Below are positions 52,291-60,666 of a stretch of 64,000 nucleotides of DNA, piece after piece; the first letter of the stretch is position 1; the number at the start of each line of letters is the position of its first letter. Both the position numbers and the translations under genes were made by a program. The stretch is from positions 551,222-615,221 of the forward strand of contig NZ_BMFU01000004.1 of assembly GCF_014639235.1 (NCBI RefSeq), written 5' to 3'. The notes beneath the pieces are model-generated. The model ran no database searches. It worked only from the letters and a program-made list of their open reading frames with translations, and was not told where the DNA came from. This DNA comes from Paenibacillus silvae (GTDB lineage: Bacteria > Bacillota > Bacilli > Paenibacillales > Paenibacillaceae).

Positions 52291-52818
52291 ATGGATGATC
52301 ATATTCGTTTTCCGATCGGGCATTTTGTTCCGCAGCTTGAATTAAGTGATGAGGAGCGAAGAGGAATTATAGATCAAATACCTGAAATCACGAAGACGTT
52401 AAGAGAAGTTACACAGCATCTTCAGGATGAGCAGCTTCGTACACCTTATCGCACTGGCGGTTGGAAGATCACACAAATCGTGCATCACCTTGCAGACAAT
52501 GATATGAACGCGTACATAAGATTCAAGAGAGCATTAACTGAAGAGGAGCCGTTGGCGAGCTCGTATCGCGAAGATTTGTGGGCATCCCTGCCCGACTATC
52601 ATGAGCTGCTAATGGATGATTCAATTCAGCTGTTGGAAATACTGCACAAGCGTTTTCTCACACTGCTGAACAGCTTACAACCTGATCAATTTAAACGAAA
52701 ACTTCGAACAGAAGTGTTAGGTACAATCTCATTGGATATTGCTCTGCAACGATTTGCCTGGCACGGTCAGCATCATATCGCTCAGATTAAAGCTTTTACA
52801 GCGTCACAGAGATGGTAG
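52291..52818 (+). CDS. bstA: YfiT/BstA-family bacillithiol transferase
   Basis: 175 residues, DinB fold. DHIRFPIGHFVPQLELSDEERR is the typical YfiT start, followed by IVHHLADNDMNAYIRFK and WHGQHHIAQIKA, which give the three metal-binding His. Members add bacillithiol to electrophilic drugs in the cytosol. Pairs functionally with the YpdA-like reductase earlier. A GTG start 3 codons upstream is possible. Confidence 0.85.
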   Translation: MDDHIRFPIGHFVPQLELSDEERRGIIDQIPEITKTLREVTQHLQDEQLRTPYRTGGWKITQIVHHLADNDMNAYIRFKRALTEEEPLASSYREDLWASLPDYHELLMDDSIQLLEILHKRFLTLLNSLQPDQFKRKLRTEVLGTISLDIALQRFAWHGQHHIAQIKAFTASQRW

Positions 52819-52848
52819 TTTTAAATTATGAAGTGACGGAGGTCATTT

Positions 52849-53244
52849 ATGGGGAATGGAAGAATTCTGGGGATTGCTTATAACGTTATTCCAGTGAAAG
52901 ATATTGAAGTGTCGGCTGCCTGGTTTGTGAAGCATTTTGGATTTAACATTCGCCATCAACGTGACGGATATTTGAGCTTGTTCAGAGGTGGAAGGCCCAT
53001 TCTGGACTTGATCCAGAGCGATAATGAAACTAGAGCAACATTCCAGATAGGTCAGCAAAAGAGATGGGTTATTACCTTTTATACCGACGATATTATAGCT
53101 TTACATCAATACTTAACATCTGAGCATGTAAAGGTTGGCAGCATTAGTGATGAGGGGAAATACGGAAAATTTTTTGTGTTAGAGGATCTGGATGGCAATG
53201 TATTTGATGTGTGGGAGCATCATGATTGTGAGTTGAATTTTTAA
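52849..53244 (+). CDS. VOC-family protein
   Basis: 131 residues. YNVIPVKDIEVSAAWFVKHFG starts the first module and KFFVLEDLDGNVFDVWEHH the last. The classic first-module His is replaced by Val in VIPVKD, so catalysis is uncertain; the domain may bind a small molecule. GACGGAGGTCATTT precedes the ATG. Confidence 0.75.
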   Translation: MGNGRILGIAYNVIPVKDIEVSAAWFVKHFGFNIRHQRDGYLSLFRGGRPILDLIQSDNETRATFQIGQQKRWVITFYTDDIIALHQYLTSEHVKVGSISDEGKYGKFFVLEDLDGNVFDVWEHHDCELNF

Positions 53245-53300
53245 CAAATACCTCATTTTATCTTTTGCAGAGCGTGCAGTATTGAATAGGAGACTACGAT

Positions 53301-53747
53301 ATGTACCATTACCGGACGGGTCAGAAGAAAGATCTTGCTCAAGTTATCGATCTCACGATCAGCTGGACAGAAGAAGACATCACCTTGGGATACGAAAATG
53401 TGGCCTGGACTCCAGAAAAATTAGAAAAGAAGCTGAATGATTACTTCTATGTCGCGGAGCTGCAGGATGTCATTGTGGGGTATGCCTTTGGAGACATAAG
53501 GTGGGGAAATGCGGAGCCAGTCATTCCTCAAACGGATGCTTATTTGGAACTTCATGAAGTATACATCCATCCCGAACATCGGAGGAAAGGCATTGGTAGG
53601 GAGCTTGTTCAATGCATATTAGACCAGGCACAGCAACATCAGGTTGAGCGGGCTTTGGTTGGATCATCCAATCGAAGATGGAAAGATACGGCGGCATTTT
53701 ACGAAGAACTAGGATTCCAGATGTGGTATATCCAGATGTACAGATAG
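53301..53747 (+). CDS. GNAT-family N-acetyltransferase
   Basis: 148 residues. LHEVYIHPEHRRKGIGRELVQ is the acetyl-CoA loop (RRKGIG), and FYEELGFQMWY the tail. N-terminal YRTGQKKDLAQVIDL is standard. Substrate unknown. GGAGACTACGAT precedes the ATG. Followed after 13 bp by the AAA kinase gene. Confidence 0.82.
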   Translation: MYHYRTGQKKDLAQVIDLTISWTEEDITLGYENVAWTPEKLEKKLNDYFYVAELQDVIVGYAFGDIRWGNAEPVIPQTDAYLELHEVYIHPEHRRKGIGRELVQCILDQAQQHQVERALVGSSNRRWKDTAAFYEELGFQMWYIQMYR

Positions 53748-53760
53748 AAGGTGAGCAAAC

Positions 53761-54306
53761 ATGAATAAAACCATATATATGATCTCCGGGCCTCCTGGGG
53801 TCGGTAAGTCCACAACTTCACAGCAGCTTGTTCAGACATTAAGCAAAAGTGCTTATATTTCAGGAGACGATATCAGCCATATTCCAGTGAATGGACGAGG
53901 AAAACCTTGGCTGTGCAAAGAGACGTATGATCTGACATGGAAAAATATACTGAGCATAACTCGGAATCTGTTAGAACAGGATTATGATGTTGTTATTGAC
54001 TATGTTACTTTCCCTTCAGAAGTAGAGTGGCTTGTACAGCAGCTATCCAACCTTGAGTATCAAGTCGTTTATGTTGTTTTATTGGCAGATCAGAGTACCT
54101 TGTTAAACAGAGATCAATTGCGACCGGCAGATCAACAGATGGGTGAGCGCAGTTTGGTTCTGCTAGAGGAATTTAAGATGTGCTCAGAGCTGAGGGAACG
54201 ATACAAACTCTATACGCAGCAGTACAGCAGAGAGCAATTATGTGAAATTGTTGAAGATATTCAACACAATCCAAGGTTTATTTGGAAAGGTGAACGATCG
54301 AAATGA
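53761..54306 (+). CDS. P-loop kinase (AAA_33/zeta-toxin-like)
   Basis: 181 residues. Walker A SGPPGVGKST (8-17), ISGDDISH as the acidic partner segment and VIDYVTF mid-way. The fold matches small kinases such as zeta toxin or chloramphenicol phosphotransferase. Substrate is unknown. AGAAGGTGAGCAAAC precedes the ATG, and the stop overlaps the next gene as ATGA. Confidence 0.75.
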   Translation: MNKTIYMISGPPGVGKSTTSQQLVQTLSKSAYISGDDISHIPVNGRGKPWLCKETYDLTWKNILSITRNLLEQDYDVVIDYVTFPSEVEWLVQQLSNLEYQVVYVVLLADQSTLLNRDQLRPADQQMGERSLVLLEEFKMCSELRERYKLYTQQYSREQLCEIVEDIQHNPRFIWKGERSK

Positions 54307-54899
54307 AGGATCAACATCTCTTGAATTTTTATTTACATATGAGGGAAGAGGAAGCATATCAGTGGAATCTATCGCCTGCAAGTTTATATCTGGAGCTGGA
54401 GACACGTGATTTTTTAGCGAAATATTTTGATGTGTTCAATGGACTGAAAGCACTTAATATTGGCATTGGCGTAGGAGAGTGGGACGACTATATTGGATTC
54501 TTGTTGAACGGATTGGGTTCTCTAACGAGCATTGATATTGATCCCGAGATTTGCGACATTTTTAAATACAGACAACAAAAGGAGGGCCATCCTAATGCCT
54601 CTACTGTTATATGTGATGACTTTTTAGCGTGTAAGCTGCCTCAAGGGCATTATGATCTGGTTACCATGATAGGCTCTGCACTGCAAGAAACTGGCGCATA
54701 CCACAGGTGTTTTGAAAGAATATCAGAGGTGTTAAAACCAGAGGCACAATTCATGTACATGGATTTTGATAAATACCACAAAAAAGAAGATTTGTTCGAG
54801 CTGTTGCCTGAGCTAAAGTTTGAGCTAATGCATATTGAACAATTTAACCGATTTTCCAATGTCGGCTTTTATTGTATGAAGCTCAAAAGGGTGCTGTGA
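54303..54899 (+). CDS. SAM-dependent methyltransferase-like protein
   Basis: 198 residues. LNIGIGVGEWDDYIGFLL near 57 is a diverged motif I, then SIDIDPEICDIF and an acidic TVICDDFLA strand, and TMIGSALQETGAYHRCFERI. Overlaps the upstream kinase by ATGA, so they form one unit, perhaps modifying one substrate in two steps. The target is unknown. Confidence 0.68.
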   Translation: MKDQHLLNFYLHMREEEAYQWNLSPASLYLELETRDFLAKYFDVFNGLKALNIGIGVGEWDDYIGFLLNGLGSLTSIDIDPEICDIFKYRQQKEGHPNASTVICDDFLACKLPQGHYDLVTMIGSALQETGAYHRCFERISEVLKPEAQFMYMDFDKYHKKEDLFELLPELKFELMHIEQFNRFSNVGFYCMKLKRVL

Positions 54900-54954
54900 A
54901 CATACATTGGAGAATATTTATGTCTTCTAAAAGATAATCCGTTGGAGGGCTTCT

Positions 54955-55665
54955 ATGAATCGAACGCTCATGATTAGTGATATTCACGGTTGCATTGCTG
55001 CATTTGACCAATTGTTAGAAGATGTTCATTACAATCCAAAGCACGATCAGTTGATTTTGCTCGGAGACTACGTAGATCGCGGTCCCAGTAGTAAAGAAGT
55101 CGTTGATAAGGTCATGGAATTAGTGCATGAACATCATGCAGTTGCATTAAGAGGTAATCATGACCAGCGATTTGTTGATTTGATACAAGAGGGAGGTTCG
55201 TCCATTCAATCAAAGTTTATCAAACACGGCGGACTTCCAACGCTCCAAAGCTACTGTCAACCAGAGCATGATTTTTCGCAGGAAATGATAGAAGAAGCTC
55301 GGGAAATCATTCAATCGAATTACCGTCATCATATTGATTTTTTGAGCAAACTACCTCTATTTTACGAGGATGAAGCGCATATTTATGTTCATGCTGGCTT
55401 GAATTCAGACTATAGTGAATGGAAGCATCAACCAGAGCGTGATTTTATGTATATCAAAGAGAAATTTATTGATCACACGTTCAGCAGCCTTCACAAAAGG
55501 GTTATCTTTGGACATACAAAAACGATAGACATTCATGGCTCAGCAGATGTTTGGTTCGCTGAAGACAAAATAGGCATTGATGGTGGATGTGCCTCTGGAA
55601 TGCAGCTGAATTGTTTAATTTATCAAAATGATACGTACGAGGTAGAACATTTTAAAATGTCGTAA
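54955..55665 (+). CDS. PrpE-like serine/threonine or Ap4A phosphatase
   Basis: 236 residues of the metallophosphoesterase fold. Motifs: SDIHGC (8-13), GDYVDRG, RGNHDQR and GHT near 182. The small PPP family includes Ser/Thr phosphatases (PrpA/PrpE) and Ap4A hydrolases. TTGGAGGGCTTCT precedes the ATG. Metal ligands appear complete. Confidence 0.85.
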   Translation: MNRTLMISDIHGCIAAFDQLLEDVHYNPKHDQLILLGDYVDRGPSSKEVVDKVMELVHEHHAVALRGNHDQRFVDLIQEGGSSIQSKFIKHGGLPTLQSYCQPEHDFSQEMIEEAREIIQSNYRHHIDFLSKLPLFYEDEAHIYVHAGLNSDYSEWKHQPERDFMYIKEKFIDHTFSSLHKRVIFGHTKTIDIHGSADVWFAEDKIGIDGGCASGMQLNCLIYQNDTYEVEHFKMS

Positions 55666-55761
55666 AACGATCTTTGTCAGTGTAATAGCGTTTGAATGTG
55701 TGTATCCGTACACACTGTAAAATATTTATACATTCATACTTTAGCAAAGGAAGATAACATA

Positions 55762-56280
55762 ATGCATAAAGGCAAAATTATTTTTTTGAACGGGGTAACG
55801 AGCTCAGGGAAAACGTCGATTGTAGAGGCGATACAGACATACGATGAACCATTTTTCTATGTAGTGGCGAATGATTTATTCGAGAATACGATTGGCGATA
55901 AACATCTCCAGACCGATTACTGGAAGTATCTGAGTGAGGCCATCATGATGATGTATTACACAGCAAAGGTATTTTCGGATCATGGCAAGCATGTGCTGAT
56001 CGATGGTATTCTGGTGGAACGCCCGGAGCTTGCGCCGCATTATGAACAAGTAAAATCGATTTTTGAAGGGTATCCGCTGGATATTGTCGAGCTGTATTGC
56101 CCTCTTGATATCTGCCGTCAGCGTAATATTGAGCGTGGTGATCGCTGGGAAAATCAATCCGAGGAGCAACATCGCATCATGGCTTCCGACATTCAGTATA
56201 CCTACTCGGTAGATACGAGTCTGCATACGCCAGAAGCATGTGCCGAGATGATTATCAACACACTGTTTAAAAATGAATAA
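55762..56280 (+). CDS. Chloramphenicol phosphotransferase-like kinase
   Basis: 172 residues. Walker A GVTSSGKTSIVEAI (10-23), DGILVERPELAPHYEQVK in the middle and YCPLDICRQRNIERGDR as the substrate/lid region match CPT-type kinases. Chloramphenicol phosphorylation is possible but unproven. AAAGGAAGATAACATA precedes the ATG; the frame upstream lacks a site. Confidence 0.78.
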   Translation: MHKGKIIFLNGVTSSGKTSIVEAIQTYDEPFFYVVANDLFENTIGDKHLQTDYWKYLSEAIMMMYYTAKVFSDHGKHVLIDGILVERPELAPHYEQVKSIFEGYPLDIVELYCPLDICRQRNIERGDRWENQSEEQHRIMASDIQYTYSVDTSLHTPEACAEMIINTLFKNE

Positions 56281-56397
56281 CGGTTCATGTGTGGTACGAA
56301 TCAAAAGTAAGGAAGCAGAGAAAGAAGCTGGGGCGTCTATTGCATGATGTTCCGGCTTCTTGGCAATTTGAGGGACTGGAGGAAAGGAGAAGCTGAG

Positions 56398-56985
56398 ATG
56401 CTGGATAGCAAAAAGCATAAAAGGTTGATGAAAAAGGAACGATTCCTTTTGCAATTCATTACCTTGCGATGGGAAAAAGAAGTGAGAGGGGCTCCTTATG
56501 CTGCTGTACGAAACCAAATGGAGAAAGCCTTAAGCTTACCGGAGAACCTGTTCAGTTACGACACGGACTATGGACAGCCATACCACAAGGTGGTCATGTT
56601 GCATAATAAGAAAGGTCTGGAGACAGTCCAAGATCAGGTTGTACGTTTGAACCCGGGGGCAGACAAGTGGAAACTCGGATGTATTGAAATAGATAAAAAG
56701 GGCAGTGAATCCGAATATGATGTGACCTTTACTTATTCTCAAGAATGCGGCAAACCCGCCCGCTATGATTCGAAAAATCATGCCTTAACCGAGCGGGCGT
56801 TTGGATTGACTTCGAACGAATATGGAAGAGTGCTGTACAACGGAAGGCACCTCTATTCAGATACGGGAGAATGGTATTATGAGTTGAATATATTGAATAT
56901 GCTGCTTACGAAGCAAAGCTGTTCAAAGATATTCATAGATCACGAGTTGGTAAAAGAGTACAAGCAGATTGCAATTTTATATTGA
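56398..56985 (+). CDS. Hypothetical protein, 195 aa
   Basis: Soluble; N-terminus highly basic (DSKKHKRLMKKERF), then strands with FTYSQECGKPARYD and an aromatic GRVLYNGRHLYSDTGEWYY. I do not recognise it. AAAGGAGAAGCTGAG precedes this ATG. Confidence 0.55.
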   Translation: MLDSKKHKRLMKKERFLLQFITLRWEKEVRGAPYAAVRNQMEKALSLPENLFSYDTDYGQPYHKVVMLHNKKGLETVQDQVVRLNPGADKWKLGCIEIDKKGSESEYDVTFTYSQECGKPARYDSKNHALTERAFGLTSNEYGRVLYNGRHLYSDTGEWYYELNILNMLLTKQSCSKIFIDHELVKEYKQIAILY

Positions 56986-57024
56986 AGTAAATAAACAGCG
57001 AGAGAGTTCGAGGTGGGACGACAA

Positions 57025-57558
57025 ATGAAGCATCCTCAAGAGATCATGCCGTTAATCAAAAGATTAAAAGAAAACGATATTCCCTTTACACTGGGTGGAA
57101 GCGGAATGTTATATTCCTTGAATCTAGCCGAATCCGTGAATGATTGGGATCTGATGGTGGATTGCCCGAAATCCACATTCATAGAAGCAATAGACGCATA
57201 TGAATGGGTAGAAAAAGAAAGCGGCGATTTACCATTTGCAAGCGAATATCGAATAGGGATTGATTCATTAGATGTAGATGTGATTGGTGGATTTGCCTTT
57301 CATGTAGAAGGGAAAATACTGAAGCTGCCTTTATCGCATGTTCCCGATCGTACCTGGCAGGGAATGAACATTTCAAGTCCTGAATTATGGTACGTTGCTT
57401 ATCATATTATGGGGAGACTTGAGAAAGCTGAGCTGATTTTAACGTATTTACAAACCAACCATGAAATTGTAGATCAGCATCTCGTCAAGAATTTATTAGA
57501 AAACGACAATCTAACGGACGAAATCCAAAGAGGATTGAACACTCTGATTGAGAACTAA
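57025..57558 (+). CDS. Nucleotidyltransferase-fold protein
   Basis: 177 residues. GGSGMLYSL and VNDWDLMVDC give the G-S and D-x-D residues of the pol-beta type nucleotidyltransferase fold, with a third acid in DVDVIGG. Short, so probably a stand-alone NTP:protein or tRNA-like transferase, or the toxin-like member of a two-gene system. No partner gene is obvious. GAGGTGGG precedes the ATG. Confidence 0.65.
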   Translation: MKHPQEIMPLIKRLKENDIPFTLGGSGMLYSLNLAESVNDWDLMVDCPKSTFIEAIDAYEWVEKESGDLPFASEYRIGIDSLDVDVIGGFAFHVEGKILKLPLSHVPDRTWQGMNISSPELWYVAYHIMGRLEKAELILTYLQTNHEIVDQHLVKNLLENDNLTDEIQRGLNTLIEN

Positions 57559-57583
57559 TTTCTTTTACACAGGGGTGTATCTC

Positions 57584-58096
57584 ATGTTATATCATTTTAG
57601 TGAAGAATCAGACATCGACGTATTTATACCGAGAGCCAAGCAGAATCGGCCTGATTTTCCGGCAGTTGTATGGGCGATTGATGAGCAGCGCGAATACAGC
57701 TATTATTTTCCAAGAGACTGCCCGCGAATTGTGCTCAGAAGGAACGAAGAGATCAGCGATGAGCATCAGGAGTTGTTTTTTAGTCATACGGATGCAGCCA
57801 TCATTGTCACGGTTGAGAGCGAGTGGTATTCAAGGATCGTGAATCAGACGTTGTATCGCTATCACTTGCCGGAGAGTACTTTCCGTCTTTTTGATGAAAC
57901 GGCAGGATATTATATTTCCGAGCAGGTCATTACACCAAGCTGCATCGAGAAAATAGATCATCTGGTAGAAAGACTTATTGCCAGAGGAGTGGAATTGCGA
58001 ATGACAACCAATCTGTATCCTCTAAGAGATGCTGTATTAAAGTCCGATTTCCAGCAATTCGGGATACACCGGTTTAATCATGCCAAGCTGCCCTAG
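57584..58096 (+). CDS. DUF6886 family protein
   Basis: 170 residues. MLYHFSEESDIDVFIPRAKQ at the N-terminus, then VVWAIDEQREYSYYFPRDCPRI: a recurrent family in Firmicutes with an ART-like look at its start (YHFSE), but no function known. AGGGGTGTATCTC precedes the ATG. Confidence 0.68.
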   Translation: MLYHFSEESDIDVFIPRAKQNRPDFPAVVWAIDEQREYSYYFPRDCPRIVLRRNEEISDEHQELFFSHTDAAIIVTVESEWYSRIVNQTLYRYHLPESTFRLFDETAGYYISEQVITPSCIEKIDHLVERLIARGVELRMTTNLYPLRDAVLKSDFQQFGIHRFNHAKLP

Positions 58097-58191
58097 GGAG
58101 GTAATGGCAGAACGCATGATGAATTCGGAAGATGTTATTTTGCACCCTGAAAATCACTTGAACTGTTGCTTAAGCTGAAGGGGGAAATATA

Positions 58192-58674
58192 ATGACCAAG
58201 GAAATGGAACATTTGCTTCAAGCATTTGAAGAATGGACGCTTTTTGTCAGAACGTTGACTCATCTTGAAGAGAAAATCTGGAATTCCAGCTTGGAGGAAG
58301 GGAAGTGGACGGTAAAATCGATCGTTAGCCATATCATGTTATGGGATCGATATTTTTACAAGGAAGCCATTGAGAAGATTGCGCTGAATCAGCCAGTTAC
58401 ACTGAAACATCTTGACTTTGATCAGTTTAATCGCAAAGCTGTGGAGTACGGTAATCGCACGGGGACAGCGGAAATCGTAGATAAAGCGATTACATATCGC
58501 CATAAAATCATGAATGACATTCGCGGATTATCGGAGGAACGCCTTCATCAAAAGTATATCGATGCAGAAGGCAACGTATTTTATATCCCGCAGTACCTTA
58601 AAGATTTTATATGGCATGATCAGCATCATATGGAACCCTTGAAAAGGTATCTTGCCAGTCTTGAAGTATTATAA
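58192..58674 (+). CDS. DinB-family protein
   Basis: 160 residues. His ligands appear in VSHIMLWDRYFYK and IWHDQHHMEPLKRY. Third DinB-type gene of the window, only moderately similar to the others by eye. AGGGGGAAATATA precedes the ATG. Confidence 0.8.
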   Translation: MTKEMEHLLQAFEEWTLFVRTLTHLEEKIWNSSLEEGKWTVKSIVSHIMLWDRYFYKEAIEKIALNQPVTLKHLDFDQFNRKAVEYGNRTGTAEIVDKAITYRHKIMNDIRGLSEERLHQKYIDAEGNVFYIPQYLKDFIWHDQHHMEPLKRYLASLEVL

Positions 58675-58775
58675 AGGAAAGGGACTTAGCAGGTAGGGGG
58701 TTATATATGGAATGCAGCTAATGGATCAGCGTACTTCGAGCTTTATTTAATCTAATCCAATATGGAGGGATTGTT

Positions 58776-59711
58776 ATGAGCATTCATACGATCGCATTAT
58801 CTCAAGCCAATCTGGTCGGCTCATTCACGAATGAAGTAAAGCCCGTGCTGAACATAAATTCGGGAGACTCTATCCGTTTTCAGACGCTGGATGCGGGCTG
58901 GGGAACAGGTGTAAGTTATGCGGAACGTTTGAATCCTTACCCGCGGCAAGGTGAAAAGGATGGAGGTCATGCCTTAATTGGTCCGATCTGCATTGAAGAA
59001 GCGAAGCAAGGGAAAACGCTGGAGATTATATTCAATGAGATTGTGCCCGGCAGTTACGGGTTTACTTCCGCTGGCGGATATCCGAACTGGCAGAACCAGA
59101 AGTTGCATCTAACACAGGTGGAAGAACTTTCTCTGAATTGGTCACTTGATCGACATACGATGAGCGGGTCTTGTGAAGTGCAGGGTAGGTCCTACACGGT
59201 AACCTTAAGTCCATTTCTGGGTGTAGTGGGTATGCCGCCGGAATCAGGAGGAATTCATACGACGTGGCCTCCCCGTTTTTGTGGAGGAAATATAGACTGT
59301 AAGGAACTGGTGCAGGGGAGTAAGCTGTATTTGCCTATCCCCGTAGATGGTGGTTATCTCGCTGTAGGGGATGGTCATGCACGGCAGGGTGATGGAGAAG
59401 TCAGTTGTCAGGCAATAGAATGTCCGATGGAGCTTGTAGATATCACAGTAAATGTCATTGACGATATGCCGCTGACGAATCCTCGTGCGCATACGCCAAC
59501 TGGCTGGATTACTTTCGGATTCCATGAAGATTTGAATGAGGCGACAGTTCAAGCGTTGGATGGCATGTTAAACCTGATGGGTGAGTTATATGGCTTGCAG
59601 CGTGTAGAAGCGATTGCACTGGGAAGTGCTGTGGTGGACTTGCGTATTACCCAGATTGTAAATGGTGTAAAGGGTGTACACGCTTTTCTGCCCCATGATG
59701 CCTTTAAATAA
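58776..59711 (+). CDS. Acetamidase/formamidase family protein
   Basis: 311 residues. The conserved core FTSAGGYPNWQ and VVGMPPESGG, GGNIDCKELVQGS and GDGHARQGDGEV are family hallmarks. It hydrolyses short-chain amides to ammonia and acids in the cytosol. GGAGGGATTGTT precedes the ATG. Marks return to ordinary chromosome. Confidence 0.88.
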   Translation: MSIHTIALSQANLVGSFTNEVKPVLNINSGDSIRFQTLDAGWGTGVSYAERLNPYPRQGEKDGGHALIGPICIEEAKQGKTLEIIFNEIVPGSYGFTSAGGYPNWQNQKLHLTQVEELSLNWSLDRHTMSGSCEVQGRSYTVTLSPFLGVVGMPPESGGIHTTWPPRFCGGNIDCKELVQGSKLYLPIPVDGGYLAVGDGHARQGDGEVSCQAIECPMELVDITVNVIDDMPLTNPRAHTPTGWITFGFHEDLNEATVQALDGMLNLMGELYGLQRVEAIALGSAVVDLRITQIVNGVKGVHAFLPHDAFK

Positions 59712-59849
59712 TCGAAAGAATGAAGGTTTTATAAACGAAAGAAATGATGGTTCTAGAATCTGACACAGAGCCGGTCAATGATCGTCAAAGAGGGTTGTAA
59801 GGGGGCAAGAAGTCAGCATTGGCATGCTTGCTCAAGGACGAGATGCAAT

Positions 59850-60046
59850 CCTAACGATTCCCACAAAGCTTATTAGCCCTGAATCGGGGGTACCAGAAAT
59901 TTAACGATCTCCAGAAAGCTTATTCCATTCAGAATTGTGAAAAATGCGCATAATCAGGATGATTTCAGATGAATAGCGTCTCTGTGGATCGTTAGAATGT
60001 TTGAAAGCCAAAATATGCCGAAATAAGGCTTCTCCTGATCGTTAGC
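59850..60046. repeat. Symmetric four-copy 25-bp intergenic repeat
   Basis: Consensus YTAACGATYYCCARARAGCTTATT. Two direct copies (59850-59874, 59900-59924) and two inverted copies (59972-59996, 60022-60046). Start-to-start distance is exactly 50 bp within each pair. The outer pair and the inner pair can fold on each other as a 200-bp cruciform. No coding frame. Confidence 0.8.
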
Positions 60047-60288
60047 GCCGACAGGCAGTAGCAGACTTGCATGTAAGATGGGCGAATTTTACCTATGCTC
60101 TCCTTTGGATCAATGAGCACAAAAAGTATGACTGCAATATACGGTGACGTGACGCAATTTGACGGTGTACACAGAGAGGTTAATCAGAACAAGCGGAGCT
60201 AAAGCTTTCTGAAAGAAAGATCCATCGTAAGCAAAGGCTCAGCCTTTATCACTGGATTTTCGCTTTGAGAAAGGGAATTCAAAAAAAT

Positions 60289-60317
60289 CTGGAGATGAAC
60301 GCTACTCTCCAGGCTTT
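60289..60317 (+). terminator. Rho-independent terminator
   Basis: CTGGAGA / TCTCCAG with a TGAACGCTAC loop followed by GCTTTT. Confidence 0.75.
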
Positions 60318-60369
60318 TCTGTCACCCGGAGTGACTGTGTAAAATCTGAATCTGTAGTTTAACTCATAT

Positions 60370-60412
60370 AGAACCCTATGTCACAAAATTCAATTTTATG
60401 GCATAGGGTTCT
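60370..60412. terminator. Long AT-rich hairpin, bidirectional
   Basis: AGAACCCTATG / CATAGGGTTCT with an extended AATT-rich upper stem. A T-rich stretch follows on the plus side. Confidence 0.6.
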
Positions 60413-60507
60413 GTTTATATAAACACATTTAAATGTTTCAATATCATAAAAATGTGAGGAATGAAACCGCAATAATCAAAATATTCTAAATAATAACATA
60501 AATAGTA

Positions 60508-60537
60508 TTGACCCAAGGCTTTTTGCGATACTATAAT
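60508..60537 (+). promoter_or_regulatory. Promoter of the solute-binding lipoproteins
   Basis: TTGACC, 18 bp, TATAAT; 130 bp before the first lipoprotein gene. Confidence 0.7.
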
Positions 60538-60581
60538 GAAATGGGTTTCATGAAAGCCTTTTCATTATCGCCCGACATTTT

Positions 60582-60595
60582 GGTAAGCGCTTTCT
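60582..60595. promoter_or_regulatory. cre-like site in the leader
   Basis: GGTAAGCGCTTTCT matches 12 of 14 positions of the CcpA consensus. It lies 45 bp after the -10 box, where bound CcpA acts as a roadblock. Fits a sugar-uptake lipoprotein. Confidence 0.55.
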
Positions 60596-60666
60596 ATTAG
60601 GGGTGTGATTGCTGGTTTTCAAGTTCCCGATTCATCTTTATCTAACTTTAAGGGGGAGCGCGTAAG

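Larger units (their letters stand above)
59712..60666. other. 955-bp intergenic region with regulatory structures
   Basis: No gene seen on either strand. It contains the symmetric repeat, a terminator-like hairpin, a long AT-rich hairpin, a SigA promoter and a cre-like site, each listed separately. Confidence 0.6.
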
